Positions 1 through 8,430 of a stretch of DNA of 64,000 nucleotides are shown here, piece by piece. Each line of letters starts with the position of its first letter. Position 1 is the stretch's first letter. This DNA is from Cybelea sp963824595 (GTDB lineage: Bacteria; Vulcanimicrobiota; Vulcanimicrobiia; Vulcanimicrobiales; Vulcanimicrobiaceae): positions 62,001-126,000 of the forward strand of contig CAWGPY010000005.1 of assembly GCA_963824595.1 (NCBI GenBank), given 5' to 3'. The position numbers and the translations under genes were made by a program. Under the pieces are notes generated by a model that was not told the origin of the DNA, searched no databases, and was given only the letters and a program-made list of their open reading frames with translations.

Positions 1-302
1 ACCCGCAGTTCACGTTCTGGAACCGCTTCGAGTCGTTCTCGTCGTACCTGATGACGTTCGCGATCCTGATCTTCTTCGTCAACGTGATCTGGAGCATACG
101 CAACGGCAAGCGCTCCGGTCCCAACCCGTGGGGCGCCCGGACGCTCGAGTGGCAGATCCCGTCGCCGCCGCACTACTACAACTTCAAGCACATCCCCACG
201 GTCTACGGCCTGCCCTACGACTTCGGCCAGCCGCTGCCGTACCAGGGGCTCGACGACGAGCTAACCGACGCGCCGCCGCCGGTCGGTGCGGGAGCGCATT
301 GA
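1..302 (+). CDS. ctaD: cytochrome c oxidase subunit I, C-terminal end (partial)
   Basis: Only the last ~99 codons are present; the reading frame begins at base 3 and the gene starts before the window. The end carries one membrane helix (LMTFAILIFFVNVIWSIRNG) followed by the soluble tail typical of aa3-type subunit I, with GPNPWGARTLEW and SPPHYYNF. Subunit I holds heme a and the heme a3-CuB centre that reduces O2, but those helices are outside the window. The stop TGA overlaps the ctaE start (TGATG), so the two are co-translated. Family assignment is firm from this tail and from the subunit III gene that follows. Confidence 0.93.
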   Translation, partial: PQFTFWNRFESFSSYLMTFAILIFFVNVIWSIRNGKRSGPNPWGARTLEWQIPSPPHYYNFKHIPTVYGLPYDFGQPLPYQGLDDELTDAPPPVGAGAH

Positions 303-916
303 TGACGATCGCGACGATGGCGCACGACGCCCACGGAGACGTCGATCAGCTCTACATCGAGACGCGGGAGCTGCGGCTGCAGGGCTTCTTGCTCTTCTTG
401 GTCAGCGACTGCGTGCTGTTCTCGTCGTTCATCTTCGCATATCTCTACCTTCGCAACAGCGGCCAGGGGTGGCCGCCGCCCGGCATCCCCCGCCTCGACG
501 TGGCGTTCGCCGCGTGGAACTCGGTCGTGCTGTTCGGATCGGGCGCGACGATGCACTACGCGCTCGAGAACTTCAAGCACGGCAAGTTCATGGCGTACAT
601 GGGGTTCTTGCTGGCGACGATCGTGCTGGGCGCGGCGTTCCTCGGCGGCCAGGCCTACGAGTACACGCACCTGATCTACGGCGAGCACATCACGTGGTCG
701 GGCAGCGGCATCTTCGGCGCGTCGTTCTTCACGCTCACCGGCATGCACGGAATGCACGTCTTCCTCGGCGTCTGCTACCTGACCGTGCTCGTGCTGCAGT
801 CGGCGGCCGGCGTGTACGACCGAGGCAAATTCTTCGGGATCACGGCCGGAACGCTGTACTGGCACTTCGTGGACGTGATCTGGGTCGCGCTGTTCTCGAT
901 CTTCTACTTGATTTAA
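302..916 (+). CDS. ctaE: cytochrome c oxidase subunit III
   Basis: A 204-residue subunit III of the heme-copper oxidase, with about five membrane helices (roughly 28-50, 68-85, 98-118, 138-162 and 182-202). Family signatures visible are GFLLFLVSD near the start, FLGGQAYEY in the middle, and TGMHGMHVFLG and LYWHFVDVIWVALF at the end. It stabilises subunit I in the membrane and binds lipid. I start it at the ATG overlapping the ctaD stop; the open frame extends upstream only inside ctaD. A second ATG five codons later is possible. The short five-helix form is the bacterial type. Confidence 0.95.
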   Translation: MTIATMAHDAHGDVDQLYIETRELRLQGFLLFLVSDCVLFSSFIFAYLYLRNSGQGWPPPGIPRLDVAFAAWNSVVLFGSGATMHYALENFKHGKFMAYMGFLLATIVLGAAFLGGQAYEYTHLIYGEHITWSGSGIFGASFFTLTGMHGMHVFLGVCYLTVLVLQSAAGVYDRGKFFGITAGTLYWHFVDVIWVALFSIFYLI

Positions 917-929
917 GGAGCGCTCGAAC

Positions 930-1139
930 GTGAATACCGTAATAGTCGAACGGTTGGGAGCGGTCATCGCCGGCATCTTGGTGGGCACCGTCGCGTTCTA
1001 CGCGCTCTACAAGGACTGGCGCGCCACCGGGGTCGAGAACCAGGTCTTCAAGCTGATGCTCGCGCTGCTGGGGCTGGGCGCGATCCTGGCGCTGCTCGCG
1101 GGGCTGAACGTCATCGGCTTCACGCCGAAGGGAGCGTAG
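930..1139 (+). CDS. small two-helix membrane protein of the oxidase cluster
   Basis: A 69-residue protein starting at GTG with a good AAGGAG about nine bases upstream. It has two hydrophobic segments (about 8-27 and 41-62) joined by a short polar loop containing KDWRATGVENQ. It sits 13 bases after ctaE and 2 bases before the next small gene, so it belongs to the oxidase operon. It could be a small accessory or subunit-IV-like component of the oxidase, but I see no motif that proves it. Function unassigned. Confidence 0.7.
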   Translation: MNTVIVERLGAVIAGILVGTVAFYALYKDWRATGVENQVFKLMLALLGLGAILALLAGLNVIGFTPKGA

Positions 1140-1141
1140 GG

Positions 1142-1342
1142 ATGATCTCACGGGAAGACGAGCGTCTCGATTACAGCAAAGTACCCGAGAGCCGCGGCGT
1201 CCCGACGGCGCTCTATCGCGTCGCCGTGCTCGGTCTCGTGGTCATCTTCGCGATCGGCGCGGCCGTGTGCCTGATGTCCGGCTACGGCCACCACTGGCCG
1301 TCCGACACGACGCTCCGCGTACCGCTGCACAATACGGAGTAA
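1142..1342 (+). CDS. small single-helix membrane protein of the oxidase cluster
   Basis: A 66-residue protein with a charged N-terminus (SREDERLDYSK), one membrane helix at about 25-46 and a short periplasmic tail containing GYGHHWPSD. ATG start with a purine-rich GGGAGCGTAGGG just upstream; 2 bases after the preceding small gene. Position at the end of the ctaD-ctaE operon suggests an oxidase accessory subunit or assembly factor. The tail HH pair could bind metal, which is speculation. No family recognised. Confidence 0.65.
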   Translation: MISREDERLDYSKVPESRGVPTALYRVAVLGLVVIFAIGAAVCLMSGYGHHWPSDTTLRVPLHNTE

Positions 1343-1361
1343 AGCGTTAGGTAAAGAAGAG

Positions 1362-1958
1362 CTAGAGGTCCGTCTTCCGCCCATGGCGGGTTGCGATTCC
1401 GATGGCGAGCAGCGGGAGGTCGCCATCGGGCAGCAGGCCCGTCGGCCGCCCGTCGATCTTGTGGATGCCCGCGTAAACCGAGTATTCGACGAGCGCCGGG
1501 ATCGTGACGTTGGGAAGCCGCCGCGTGCCGATCCACTCCCACTCGCCTGCGGCCGACCCGTCGGCGAAGAGCACGGCGGCGTAGCCGCACGCGTCGGGAC
1601 GCGAGGCGTCGTCGGGCTCGCGATAGCGCACGTAGCCGTCGAGGATGAAGATCGGGCGGAAGGTCTGGAGGTAGGCGGCGACCGGCGCGACGAGCACCGC
1701 GATGAAGTAACCGCCGAACGCGATCGCGCCCAGCCCGAAGATCCAGGCGATCTTGGCGAGCGTCGCGTCCGAGGGCACGTGGTGCGCGCGGTAGAGGATG
1801 CCCCACGTGAGCAACGCCATGAAGATCGTCCCGATCAGCGGCTCGATTGCGAGCGCGAAGCGTCCCGTGAGGCCGCGCCAGACGATGCGGCGTTCTTGCC
1901 GCGTCCACGAACGGCGCGCGAGCGCGTGCGCCCGCGGATCGTTCTTTGCCGCGGGCAC
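1362..1958 (-). CDS. membrane protein with two central helices, unknown function
   Basis: A 198-residue protein with a basic N-terminus (about 15-30), two hydrophobic segments near 33-57 and 68-95, and a soluble C-terminal half containing FRPIFILDGYVRYREPD and ADGSAAGEWEWIGTRRLP. The start is GTG; it overlaps the stop of the acyl-CoA dehydrogenase gene by one base (TAGTG), indicating coupled translation as the last gene of the ctaA-ctaB-MFS operon. No family recognised. The soluble part may be a small beta domain facing the cytoplasm. Confidence 0.75.
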   Translation of the reverse strand: MPAAKNDPRAHALARRSWTRQERRIVWRGLTGRFALAIEPLIGTIFMALLTWGILYRAHHVPSDATLAKIAWIFGLGAIAFGGYFIAVLVAPVAAYLQTFRPIFILDGYVRYREPDDASRPDACGYAAVLFADGSAAGEWEWIGTRRLPNVTIPALVEYSVYAGIHKIDGRPTGLLPDGDLPLLAIGIATRHGRKTDL

Positions 1959-3607
1959 TACGCGAGCGCCGTCGCGCGCGGCGCGGCGCGATCCACGATG
2001 TCGCGCAGCGCGCAGCCGCGCGGAAGCGTGCCGAGCGTGCGGCCCCAGTCGCCCTCGATCCGGCTCGCGACGAACGCGTCGGCGACCGCGGCCGGCGCGT
2101 GCCGCGCGAGCAGCGCCGCTTGCCAGAGCAGCGTCAGCCGCTCCGCGGCTCGCCGCGCCTGCGACTCGTCGCCGGCCGCATCGCGCAGCTCGATCGCCAG
2201 CGATCCCGCCGCGCGAACCACGCGCGGGTCGCCGGACGCGGCGATTTCGTGGCCAAGCACCTCGAGGACTTCGGGCTGCTTGCGCAAGACGCGCAGCACG
2301 TCGAGCGCGTTGACGTTGCCCGACCCCTCCCAGATGGAGTTGAGCGGCGCCTCACGGTACAGTCGCGGCAGGACCGACTCCTCGACGTAGCCGTTGCCGC
2401 CGAGGCACTCCAGCGCCTCGGCCATCGCCGACGGCGTGCGCTTGCAGACGTAGTACTTGCCCAGCGCCGTACCGATGCGTTTGATTGCGGCGGCGTGCGG
2501 ATCGCTCCCGGCCTCGTCGATGGCGTGCGCCACGCGCAGACAGAGCAGAATAGCCGCTTCCGACTCCAGCGCGAGATCCGCGAGCACGTTGCGCATCAGC
2601 GGCGCGTCGTTCAGCAGCATGCCGAACGCGCGCCGGTGCGCGGCGTGATGGATCGCCTGCACGAGCGCGGCGCGAAGCAGCGCGGCCGATCCGATCGCGC
2701 AGTCGAGCCGCGTGAAGTTGACCGCCTCGACGATGCGCGCCAGGCCGTCCCCCTCGTCGCCGATAAGAAATCCGCGCGTGCCGTCGAACTCGACCTCCGC
2801 CGACGCGTTGCTGCGATTGCCGAGCTTGTCTTTGAGCCGGGCGATCGCAAACGGATTGCGCGTGCCGTCGGGCAGCGCGCGCGGCACCAAAAAGCAGGAG
2901 AGCCGTTCGCTCGATGCGCCGGGGCGTGCGACCGCCTGCGCGAGCACGAGAAACGCATCGTTCATCGGTGCGCTGCAGAACCACTTGTGGCCGGTCAGCA
3001 GATACTCGCGTCCGGGCCCCGACGACGCGGCCGGCACCGCGCGCGTCGCGTTCGAGCGAACGTCGGAGCCGCCTTGCTTCTCGGTCATCGCCATCCCGCA
3101 CAGCGCGGCGGCTTTCCGCGCGACCGGAATCAACCGCGGGTCGTACTCGCGCGCCGTGAGAGCGGCGCGCCACGTCGCGGCGAGTTCCGGCTGCGAGCTC
3201 ACGACGGGGACCGACGCATAGGTCATCGAGATCGGGCACCCGTGGCCCGACTCGACCTGTGCCCACACGTAGAACTTCGCCGCGCGGCGAAGGTGCGCGA
3301 ACGGCTCTCCGTCGGCCCACGGAGCGCCGGCGAGCCCAGCCGACGCGGCGTGCCGCATCAGCGCGTGCCACGCCGGATGAAACTTCACCTCATCAATTCG
3401 GTTGCCGAAGCGATCGCGCGTGCGCAGTTGCGGCGGATGCTCGTTGGCCTCGAACCCAAGCGCGATCGTGTCGGCTCGCCCCGCCAGCTCGCCGAGCTGC
3501 GTCAGCTCGCCGTGCGGCGCTCCGGGCGCTTCCCGCGCCAGCGCGCCGACGAGCGTCCGGTCCGAGGAAAAGACGTTATAGTTCTCGAGCGCAGGCGGCT
3601 GGTTCAA
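1958..3607 (-). CDS. AidB-like acyl-CoA dehydrogenase family flavoprotein
   Basis: 549 residues, the length of AidB rather than of ordinary ~380-residue acyl-CoA dehydrogenases. The N-terminal region (YNVFSSDRTLVGAL, then NEHPPQL, then FHPAWHALM) and the late motif RLYREAPLNSIWEGSGNVNA match the AidB subfamily. The FAD domain motif LTGHKWFCSAPMNDAFLV lies near residue 210. E. coli AidB binds FAD and DNA and is induced by alkylation; other members may oxidise branched acyl-CoA. The start is TTG, 3 bases after the MFS stop, with no better in-frame start. Third enzyme-type gene in a tight operon with heme A synthesis, an association I cannot explain. Confidence 0.88.
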   Translation of the reverse strand: MNQPPALENYNVFSSDRTLVGALAREAPGAPHGELTQLGELAGRADTIALGFEANEHPPQLRTRDRFGNRIDEVKFHPAWHALMRHAASAGLAGAPWADGEPFAHLRRAAKFYVWAQVESGHGCPISMTYASVPVVSSQPELAATWRAALTAREYDPRLIPVARKAAALCGMAMTEKQGGSDVRSNATRAVPAASSGPGREYLLTGHKWFCSAPMNDAFLVLAQAVARPGASSERLSCFLVPRALPDGTRNPFAIARLKDKLGNRSNASAEVEFDGTRGFLIGDEGDGLARIVEAVNFTRLDCAIGSAALLRAALVQAIHHAAHRRAFGMLLNDAPLMRNVLADLALESEAAILLCLRVAHAIDEAGSDPHAAAIKRIGTALGKYYVCKRTPSAMAEALECLGGNGYVEESVLPRLYREAPLNSIWEGSGNVNALDVLRVLRKQPEVLEVLGHEIAASGDPRVVRAAGSLAIELRDAAGDESQARRAAERLTLLWQAALLARHAPAAVADAFVASRIEGDWGRTLGTLPRGCALRDIVDRAAPRATALA

Positions 3608-3610
3608 CGC

Positions 3611-4951
3611 TCAAAGCGCTCCGGCTGCGGCCTCTTCGATCGGGCGCCTGCGCTCGCCGCGCTGCGACTTCAGCGTGGCGGCGATCAACAGCGCGACGAA
3701 CGCGACGGCGCAAAACGCGAGGTAGGCGTTACGGTATCCGGCGATCTCGTTCGTCGCGAGGCCGAAGAGCGCGCCCGCCAGCGAACTGCCGAGGATCTGC
3801 CCGACGATTAGCGCTTGGCTCAAGAATCCCACGGCGGTGGCGCGCGCGCGCTCGGGCGTCTCGTTCGTGACGATGTAGCGCGTGGGGGCGCCCAACAGCG
3901 CCCCGAATCCGCCGCCCGCGACGATCACCGCCACTACCGCGAGCGGCAGCGACTGAAAACCGAGCGCGAAGATCGCAAGCCCCAGCTCTGTGAGAATCGC
4001 GCCGAACAGCAGCACGTCGCGGCTGCCGACGCGGTCGAGCGCGCGGCCCGACGACGGAATCACGGCGACGAACGTAAACGCGCCGACGGCCGCGACGACC
4101 CCGGCGGCGAGATACGACAGCCCTTGCGCGCCGACGAGGACGGTCGGGATGAAGAACAGCGAGCCCTCGAGGACGCCGATGACGATCTCGAGCGCGTACG
4201 TCTTCACGAGCTGCGGCGTGCGCAGCAGCTCGAGTGGAACGATCGGCGCGCTCGCCGCCGTCTCCCAGATTGCGAAGCACGCGAGGATCGCTATTCCCGC
4301 GAGTCCGATCAGCCAGCGCGCCGCGATCAGTCCGTCGGTGAGCGCGAGCAGGCCGAGGCAGAGCAACGCCAAGCCGCCCGCGTCGAGCGGCTCGCGCCGG
4401 CGCGGCGCGCCGGCCGGAACGTCGCGCAGTGCCAGCGCGAAGACGGCTGCTGCGAGCGGCACGTTGGCGGCGAAGATCCAGCGCCACGAGACGAAGTGCG
4501 TCACGATGCCGCCGATCAGCGGGCCGATGACGGCAGCGAGCCCCCACATCGCCGCGACGACGCCGAGAGCCGCGCCGCGCCGGTTCGCGGGAACGACGTC
4601 GCCAATCGTCGCGGTGGCGACTGGGAAGATGCCGCCGGCTCCCAACGCTTGAATCCCGCGCGCGATCAAGAACACGGCGTAGCTTGGCGCGACGATGGCT
4701 ACGATGCTGCCGATCGCGAAGAGCGCGAGACACGTCAGGTAGACGGGACGCCGGCCGTAGCGGTCGGCGAGCGTGCTCGCGAGCGCGATCGAGAGAACGG
4801 TGACGAGCAAATAGATCGTGAAGACCCACGCCAGATCGTTGGTCTGCACCGCGAACGCGCGGCCGAGCGCGGGGAGGGCCGGCGAGAGGACGCTCAGATC
4901 GAGTGCGCCGGCGAAGACGCCCAGCGAGAGCGTCGCGAGCAGCCGGTTCAC
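3611..4951 (-). CDS. MFS drug/proton antiporter-type transporter
   Basis: 446 residues with the major facilitator pattern. The loop 2-3 signature ADRYGRRP is near residue 65, and the helix 4-5 motif ARGIQALGAGGIFPVATATIGDV is of the 12/14-helix drug:H+ antiporter type. The frame is open far upstream, but homology starts at the GTG whose last bases overlap the ctaB stop (GTGA), which I take as the start. The protein is an inner-membrane exporter; substrate unknown. Its place in the operon ctaA-ctaB-MFS-AidB is unusual and may reflect only shared transcription. Confidence 0.88.
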   Translation of the reverse strand: MNRLLATLSLGVFAGALDLSVLSPALPALGRAFAVQTNDLAWVFTIYLLVTVLSIALASTLADRYGRRPVYLTCLALFAIGSIVAIVAPSYAVFLIARGIQALGAGGIFPVATATIGDVVPANRRGAALGVVAAMWGLAAVIGPLIGGIVTHFVSWRWIFAANVPLAAAVFALALRDVPAGAPRRREPLDAGGLALLCLGLLALTDGLIAARWLIGLAGIAILACFAIWETAASAPIVPLELLRTPQLVKTYALEIVIGVLEGSLFFIPTVLVGAQGLSYLAAGVVAAVGAFTFVAVIPSSGRALDRVGSRDVLLFGAILTELGLAIFALGFQSLPLAVVAVIVAGGGFGALLGAPTRYIVTNETPERARATAVGFLSQALIVGQILGSSLAGALFGLATNEIAGYRNAYLAFCAVAFVALLIAATLKSQRGERRRPIEEAAAGAL

Positions 4952-5820
4952 GTGACGATGCGGTCGATCACCATCACCGCGCACATCAGCGCCAGGTAGA
5001 GCAGCGAGAAGCGAAAGAGCTTGCGGGCCTGGATCGTGCCGGCCTGTTCGCGCCACGTGCGCAGCGCGTCGATCAGGAAGATGCCGCCCAGCACGCCGGC
5101 GGCGGCGAAGTAGAAGGCTCCCATCACGTGCAGCGGGTAGAGCACGAGCGACGCTGCGACCAAGAGGATCGTGTAGTACACGATCTCGCGCTTCGTGCGC
5201 TCGCGCCCGCAGACGTTGGGCAACATCGGAATCTTGGCCTTGTCGTATTCGTTCTCGGTCATCAGCGCGAGCGACCAGAAGTGCGGTGGCGTCCACAGGA
5301 AGATCAGCGCGAAGAGGCCGAGCGCCGGCGCGCCGACGCCGTGCGTCACCGCGGCCCAACCCACGAGCGGCGGCACCGAGCCGGCCGCTCCGCCCACGAC
5401 GATGTTGAGCGGCGTGATGCGCTTGAGCCAGATCGTGTAGACGACGACGTAATAGACGTTGCCGGCGAGCGAGAGCCACGCGGCGAGGGGGTCGACGAGG
5501 AAGTAGAAGAGGGCGAACGAGATCGCGCCGGCGGCGACGGCATAGATCGTCGCGTCGCGCCGGGAGATCCGGCCCTGCGGGATCGGTCGGTTCGCCGTGC
5601 GCTTCATCACGCGGTCGATGTCGGCGTCCCAAACGCAGTTGAACGCCCCGGCCGACGCCGCGGCCAGCGCGCCCGCGAGCAGCGTCCAGAAGAGCAAGCT
5701 CGCGGGTGGAATGCCGCGCGCGGCCATGACCATCGCCGCGGCGGTGGTGATGAGCAGCAACACCATGATACGCGGCTTCGACAGCTCGTAGTAATCGGCG
5801 ACGCGCGCGGCGACCTTCAT
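4948..5820 (-). CDS. ctaB: protoheme IX farnesyltransferase (heme O synthase)
   Basis: 290-residue UbiA-family prenyltransferase that adds farnesyl to heme B to make heme O, the precursor of heme A for the oxidase encoded upstream. The first aspartate motif is seen in NCVWDADIDRVMKRTANRP (about 60-80), the second block in ENEYDKAKIPMLPNV, and there are some eight to nine hydrophobic helices. Starts at ATG overlapping the ctaA stop (ATGA). N-terminus begins directly with YYELSKPRIMVLLL as in the family. Confidence 0.95.
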   Translation of the reverse strand: MKVAARVADYYELSKPRIMVLLLITTAAAMVMAARGIPPASLLFWTLLAGALAAASAGAFNCVWDADIDRVMKRTANRPIPQGRISRRDATIYAVAAGAISFALFYFLVDPLAAWLSLAGNVYYVVVYTIWLKRITPLNIVVGGAAGSVPPLVGWAAVTHGVGAPALGLFALIFLWTPPHFWSLALMTENEYDKAKIPMLPNVCGRERTKREIVYYTILLVAASLVLYPLHVMGAFYFAAAGVLGGIFLIDALRTWREQAGTIQARKLFRFSLLYLALMCAVMVIDRIVT

Positions 5821-6746
5821 CGGCGCGCGGCGCCCTCGGAGACGCGCCCGGGACGCTCGGCCATGGCGGCGTCGAGCATCGCGAACGCCGTCGCGACGAA
5901 GAAAGCCAAGAACACGAGCGCCGCGTTGACGGCGTGCGCCTCGCGCAGGTTCGTCGGCAGACGAAGCGCGACGTTGAGGAGCCCGAGCAGCACTTGCAGC
6001 GCGACGAGCGCGACGCCGGCCGAGATCGCGGCACGAATGCGCGGCGACGCGCCCTGTGCCCACGCGAGCCCGAACGCTGCGGCGGCGCAAAGCAGCGTGG
6101 ACGCGGCAGCGATTCGGTGCAGCATCTGCACGTATTGTCCCGTCGTATACACCACGACGTTGCCCGCGCAGCCGGGAATCGAAAGGCAGGCGAGGCCCGC
6201 GCCGCTCGAGCTCACGTACGCGCCCACGCACATCGTCGCGAACGCCACGGCCGCCGTGACGCCCAGCACGGCGATCAGCGCCGGCGAGACGCGCGCGTCC
6301 CGGCTGCCCCGATCGGGCGACTGCGACGCGGCGGCGAACACCGCCATCGCCGAGACCGAAGCGATGAGTGCCATGGCGGTGGCCCAATGCAGCACGACGG
6401 AGAGCGGGCTGTTGCCGAGACGCACCGTTTCGGCTCCGAGGAAGACCTGGACGACGAAAACGATTGCGATGGTCGCCAGCGTCGGCGCGATGAACGGCGA
6501 GCGAGCGCGGCGCCGCCACGCCGCGACGACGAGCGCGACGACGAGCGGGGCCACCGAGAACGCAAGCAGGCGGTGCAGCCACTCCCAGAAGGTGCCGCCC
6601 CCCATCGGCGGGAGCAGCCGGCCGTGGCAGAGCGGCCAGTCGGGGCAGGTCAGCCCGGCGCCGTTGATGCGCGTCCAACTCCCCAGCATGAGGGTCAGCA
6701 GGGCGGCAAGGTCCGTCGCCAGCGCCAAGATCAGCAGACGCTTCAT
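5817..6746 (-). CDS. ctaA: heme A synthase
   Basis: 309-residue COX15/CtaA enzyme that oxidises the heme O methyl group to a formyl, giving heme A. Eight helices in two homologous halves. Conserved heme-ligand histidines are visible at about 58 (EWLHRLL), 120 (VVLHWAT), 210 (QMLHRIA) and 271 (REAHAVN). Cysteine pairs are present in both extracellular loops (CPDWPLC near 34-40, CLSIPGC near 187-193). I choose the ATG of MKRLLILALA; upstream codons are not family-like. First gene of the five-gene minus-strand operon, with ctaB next. Confidence 0.94.
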   Translation of the reverse strand: MKRLLILALATDLAALLTLMLGSWTRINGAGLTCPDWPLCHGRLLPPMGGGTFWEWLHRLLAFSVAPLVVALVVAAWRRRARSPFIAPTLATIAIVFVVQVFLGAETVRLGNSPLSVVLHWATAMALIASVSAMAVFAAASQSPDRGSRDARVSPALIAVLGVTAAVAFATMCVGAYVSSSGAGLACLSIPGCAGNVVVYTTGQYVQMLHRIAAASTLLCAAAAFGLAWAQGASPRIRAAISAGVALVALQVLLGLLNVALRLPTNLREAHAVNAALVFLAFFVATAFAMLDAAMAERPGRVSEGAARR

Positions 6747-6749
6747 TCG

Positions 6750-6761
6750 AGGCTTAAGCCT
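6750..6761. repeat. 12-bp perfect palindrome upstream of ctaA
   Basis: AGGCTTAAGCCT reads the same on both strands and lies 4 bases upstream of the ctaA start in the divergent ctaA / lipoprotein intergenic region. It could be an operator for ctaA or a chance palindrome; no second copy was noticed. Confidence 0.35.
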
Positions 6762-6785
6762 AACGTCGGCGGCGGCGTCCGGGCA

Positions 6786-6814
6786 ATGACAAATAGGTTC
6801 CCGGCGGATAAAAT
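6786..6814 (+). promoter_or_regulatory. sigma70-type promoter for the lipoprotein at 6864
   Basis: ATGACA (6786-6791) and TAAAAT (6809-6814) each match five of six bases of the -35 and -10 consensus with an exact 17-base spacer. Transcription would start near 6821, about 43 bases upstream of the GTG at 6864. It is an AT-rich island in otherwise GC-rich sequence, which supports a real promoter. Confidence 0.6.
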
Positions 6815-6863
6815 TTTCACGCGGCGGGGAGGCCGCCGGTAGGCACAAGCGAAGCGCCTGGCC

Positions 6864-7307
6864 GTGAAGCGCTGGTCGGCCCTGGCGGGTCTAGCCCTGG
6901 GGCTCGTCTTGCTGGTCGGATGTCGTGAGATTCGTGTAAAGACGCTCTCAACAGGCACAACCACCGTTCTAGGAGGGAACCAAATCACCATAGTACGCGA
7001 TGCGGTGTCCCTGGGCAAGCTCGGGATTCACGCGCCCGTCCACTATAAGGGTGAGTTCGGCGCGGTTCTGCTCATGGGGCCGCACGATCGGACGGGTTAC
7101 AAACAGATCGTCGAATCGATCGGCGCGAATAGCCAGCGCGTGCGCATCATAGCGTTCGAGCAGGCGCCGGCCGACGGCGGCGAGCCGTCGGCCCAATATC
7201 GCACCTACACGCTGTGGATCGTTCCCAACAGCGTCTATCGCCGCGGCGTTCGCGTCGAGGTGGTGACGCCGAGCAACGAACCGATTGCGTCGACGTATCT
7301 GCCTTAG
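6864..7307 (+). CDS. predicted lipoprotein, unknown function
   Basis: 147 residues starting at GTG. Positively charged MKR start, hydrophobic core and lipobox LLVGC put the mature N-terminal cysteine at about residue 20. The mature part (REIRVKTLSTGTT onwards) is a small all-beta-looking domain, with LWIVPNSVYRRGVRVEV near the end. It is divergent from ctaA and preceded by a good sigma70-like promoter at 6786-6814. No family recognised; a sensor or assembly role near the heme A genes is only a guess. Confidence 0.8.
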   Translation: MKRWSALAGLALGLVLLVGCREIRVKTLSTGTTTVLGGNQITIVRDAVSLGKLGIHAPVHYKGEFGAVLLMGPHDRTGYKQIVESIGANSQRVRIIAFEQAPADGGEPSAQYRTYTLWIVPNSVYRRGVRVEVVTPSNEPIASTYLP

Positions 7308-7322
7308 GCGTTAGCGTACCAC

Positions 7323-8423
7323 GTGATCTCGCCGCGCAAACAGCTGCCCGCGCCCGAGCGCATCGGTCGGATCGACGCCCGCGTGGAACGCCTTGGCCTG
7401 GTGATGGAGCCCGACGGCGATCCCACCGAGGCGGGTGGCATCTTGAACCCCGGCGCGGCGCGCGCCAGCGACGGCGAGCTGCTGCTCTATCCGCGTTGCG
7501 TCGCCGAGGGCAACATCTCTCGCGTCGGCACGGCGCGGGTGCGCGCCGGAGACGCAGGCTTCGACGTGAACCGGCTGGGCTTTGCGCTCGAGCCCGACGC
7601 GCCGTACGAGCTGCGTCCGCATCCCGGCTACGGCTGCGAGGATCCGCGCGTCACCTACGTGCCGGCGCTCGAGGCGTACGTGATGGCCTACACGGCGTTC
7701 GGTCCCGATGGGCCGCGCATCGCGCTCGCGATCTCCGACGACGGGCGCTCGTGGCAACGCCTGGGTCCGGTTCGCTTTGCGGGAACGGCGAACGTCGTGG
7801 GCGACGACAAGGACGCCGCGTTCTTCCCCGAGCCCGTCATCTCGCCGAGAGGGCGGCGCAGCCTCGCGTTCTATCACCGGCCGATGTTGCATCTCTCCAG
7901 CGTCGACGGGCGCGCCGCAATCCCCATGATCGAGCACCTGCCGTTCGAGGATCGCGAGTCCATTCGCATCGCATACGTGCCGCTCGGTCCGGCGCTGAAG
8001 GATCGCGCCAATCTTTGCAACGTGTCGGAGAGCGCCCAGGTGCTGTGTCCGGACGCGCAGTGGGGCTCGATCAAGATCGGCGCGGGCACGCCGCCGGTTC
8101 GCGTGGCGATCGCCGGGACCGAGGGTTGGATGTCGATCTTTCACGGCGTCGACGTGATCGGCGACCGCGCCCGCAAGCCGTCGCTGCGCTACAGCGCGGG
8201 CATCGTCGTTCACGATCTGGAGCGTCCGCACCACGTGCTCTACCGCTCGCCCGAGCCCATCATGACGCCCGAATCCAGGCGCGAACGCCACGGCATCGTC
8301 GACAACGTCGTCTTCCCGACCGGCCTCGATCCGCGTCCCGATCTCGGCGAACGCACTTACGACGTCTACTACGGCATGGGCGACCACTCCATTGGTGCGG
8401 CGCGGCTGCGTATCGGAGCCTGA
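7323..8423 (+). CDS. GH130 family glycoside phosphorylase/hydrolase
   Basis: 366 residues with the five-bladed propeller signatures of GH130: GGILNPGAARASDGE near 38-52, GYGCEDPRVTYV near 100, ISDDGRSW near 138, KDAAFFPEP near 161 and IFHGVD near 275. Family members phosphorolyse or hydrolyse beta-mannosides; the ED pair at ~104 corresponds to substrate contacts, but I cannot assign linkage. Start is GTG 15 bases after the lipoprotein stop, so probably the same transcript. A structured RNA-like element begins 7 bases after its stop. Confidence 0.85.
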   Translation: MISPRKQLPAPERIGRIDARVERLGLVMEPDGDPTEAGGILNPGAARASDGELLLYPRCVAEGNISRVGTARVRAGDAGFDVNRLGFALEPDAPYELRPHPGYGCEDPRVTYVPALEAYVMAYTAFGPDGPRIALAISDDGRSWQRLGPVRFAGTANVVGDDKDAAFFPEPVISPRGRRSLAFYHRPMLHLSSVDGRAAIPMIEHLPFEDRESIRIAYVPLGPALKDRANLCNVSESAQVLCPDAQWGSIKIGAGTPPVRVAIAGTEGWMSIFHGVDVIGDRARKPSLRYSAGIVVHDLERPHHVLYRSPEPIMTPESRRERHGIVDNVVFPTGLDPRPDLGERTYDVYYGMGDHSIGAARLRIGA

Positions 8424-8430
8424 ATCAGCG

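Noticed and set aside
1946..3811. 621-codon open frame on the plus strand
   Set aside because: Antisense to the AidB-like gene; Arg-rich shadow typical of GC-rich DNA, no recognisable motif.
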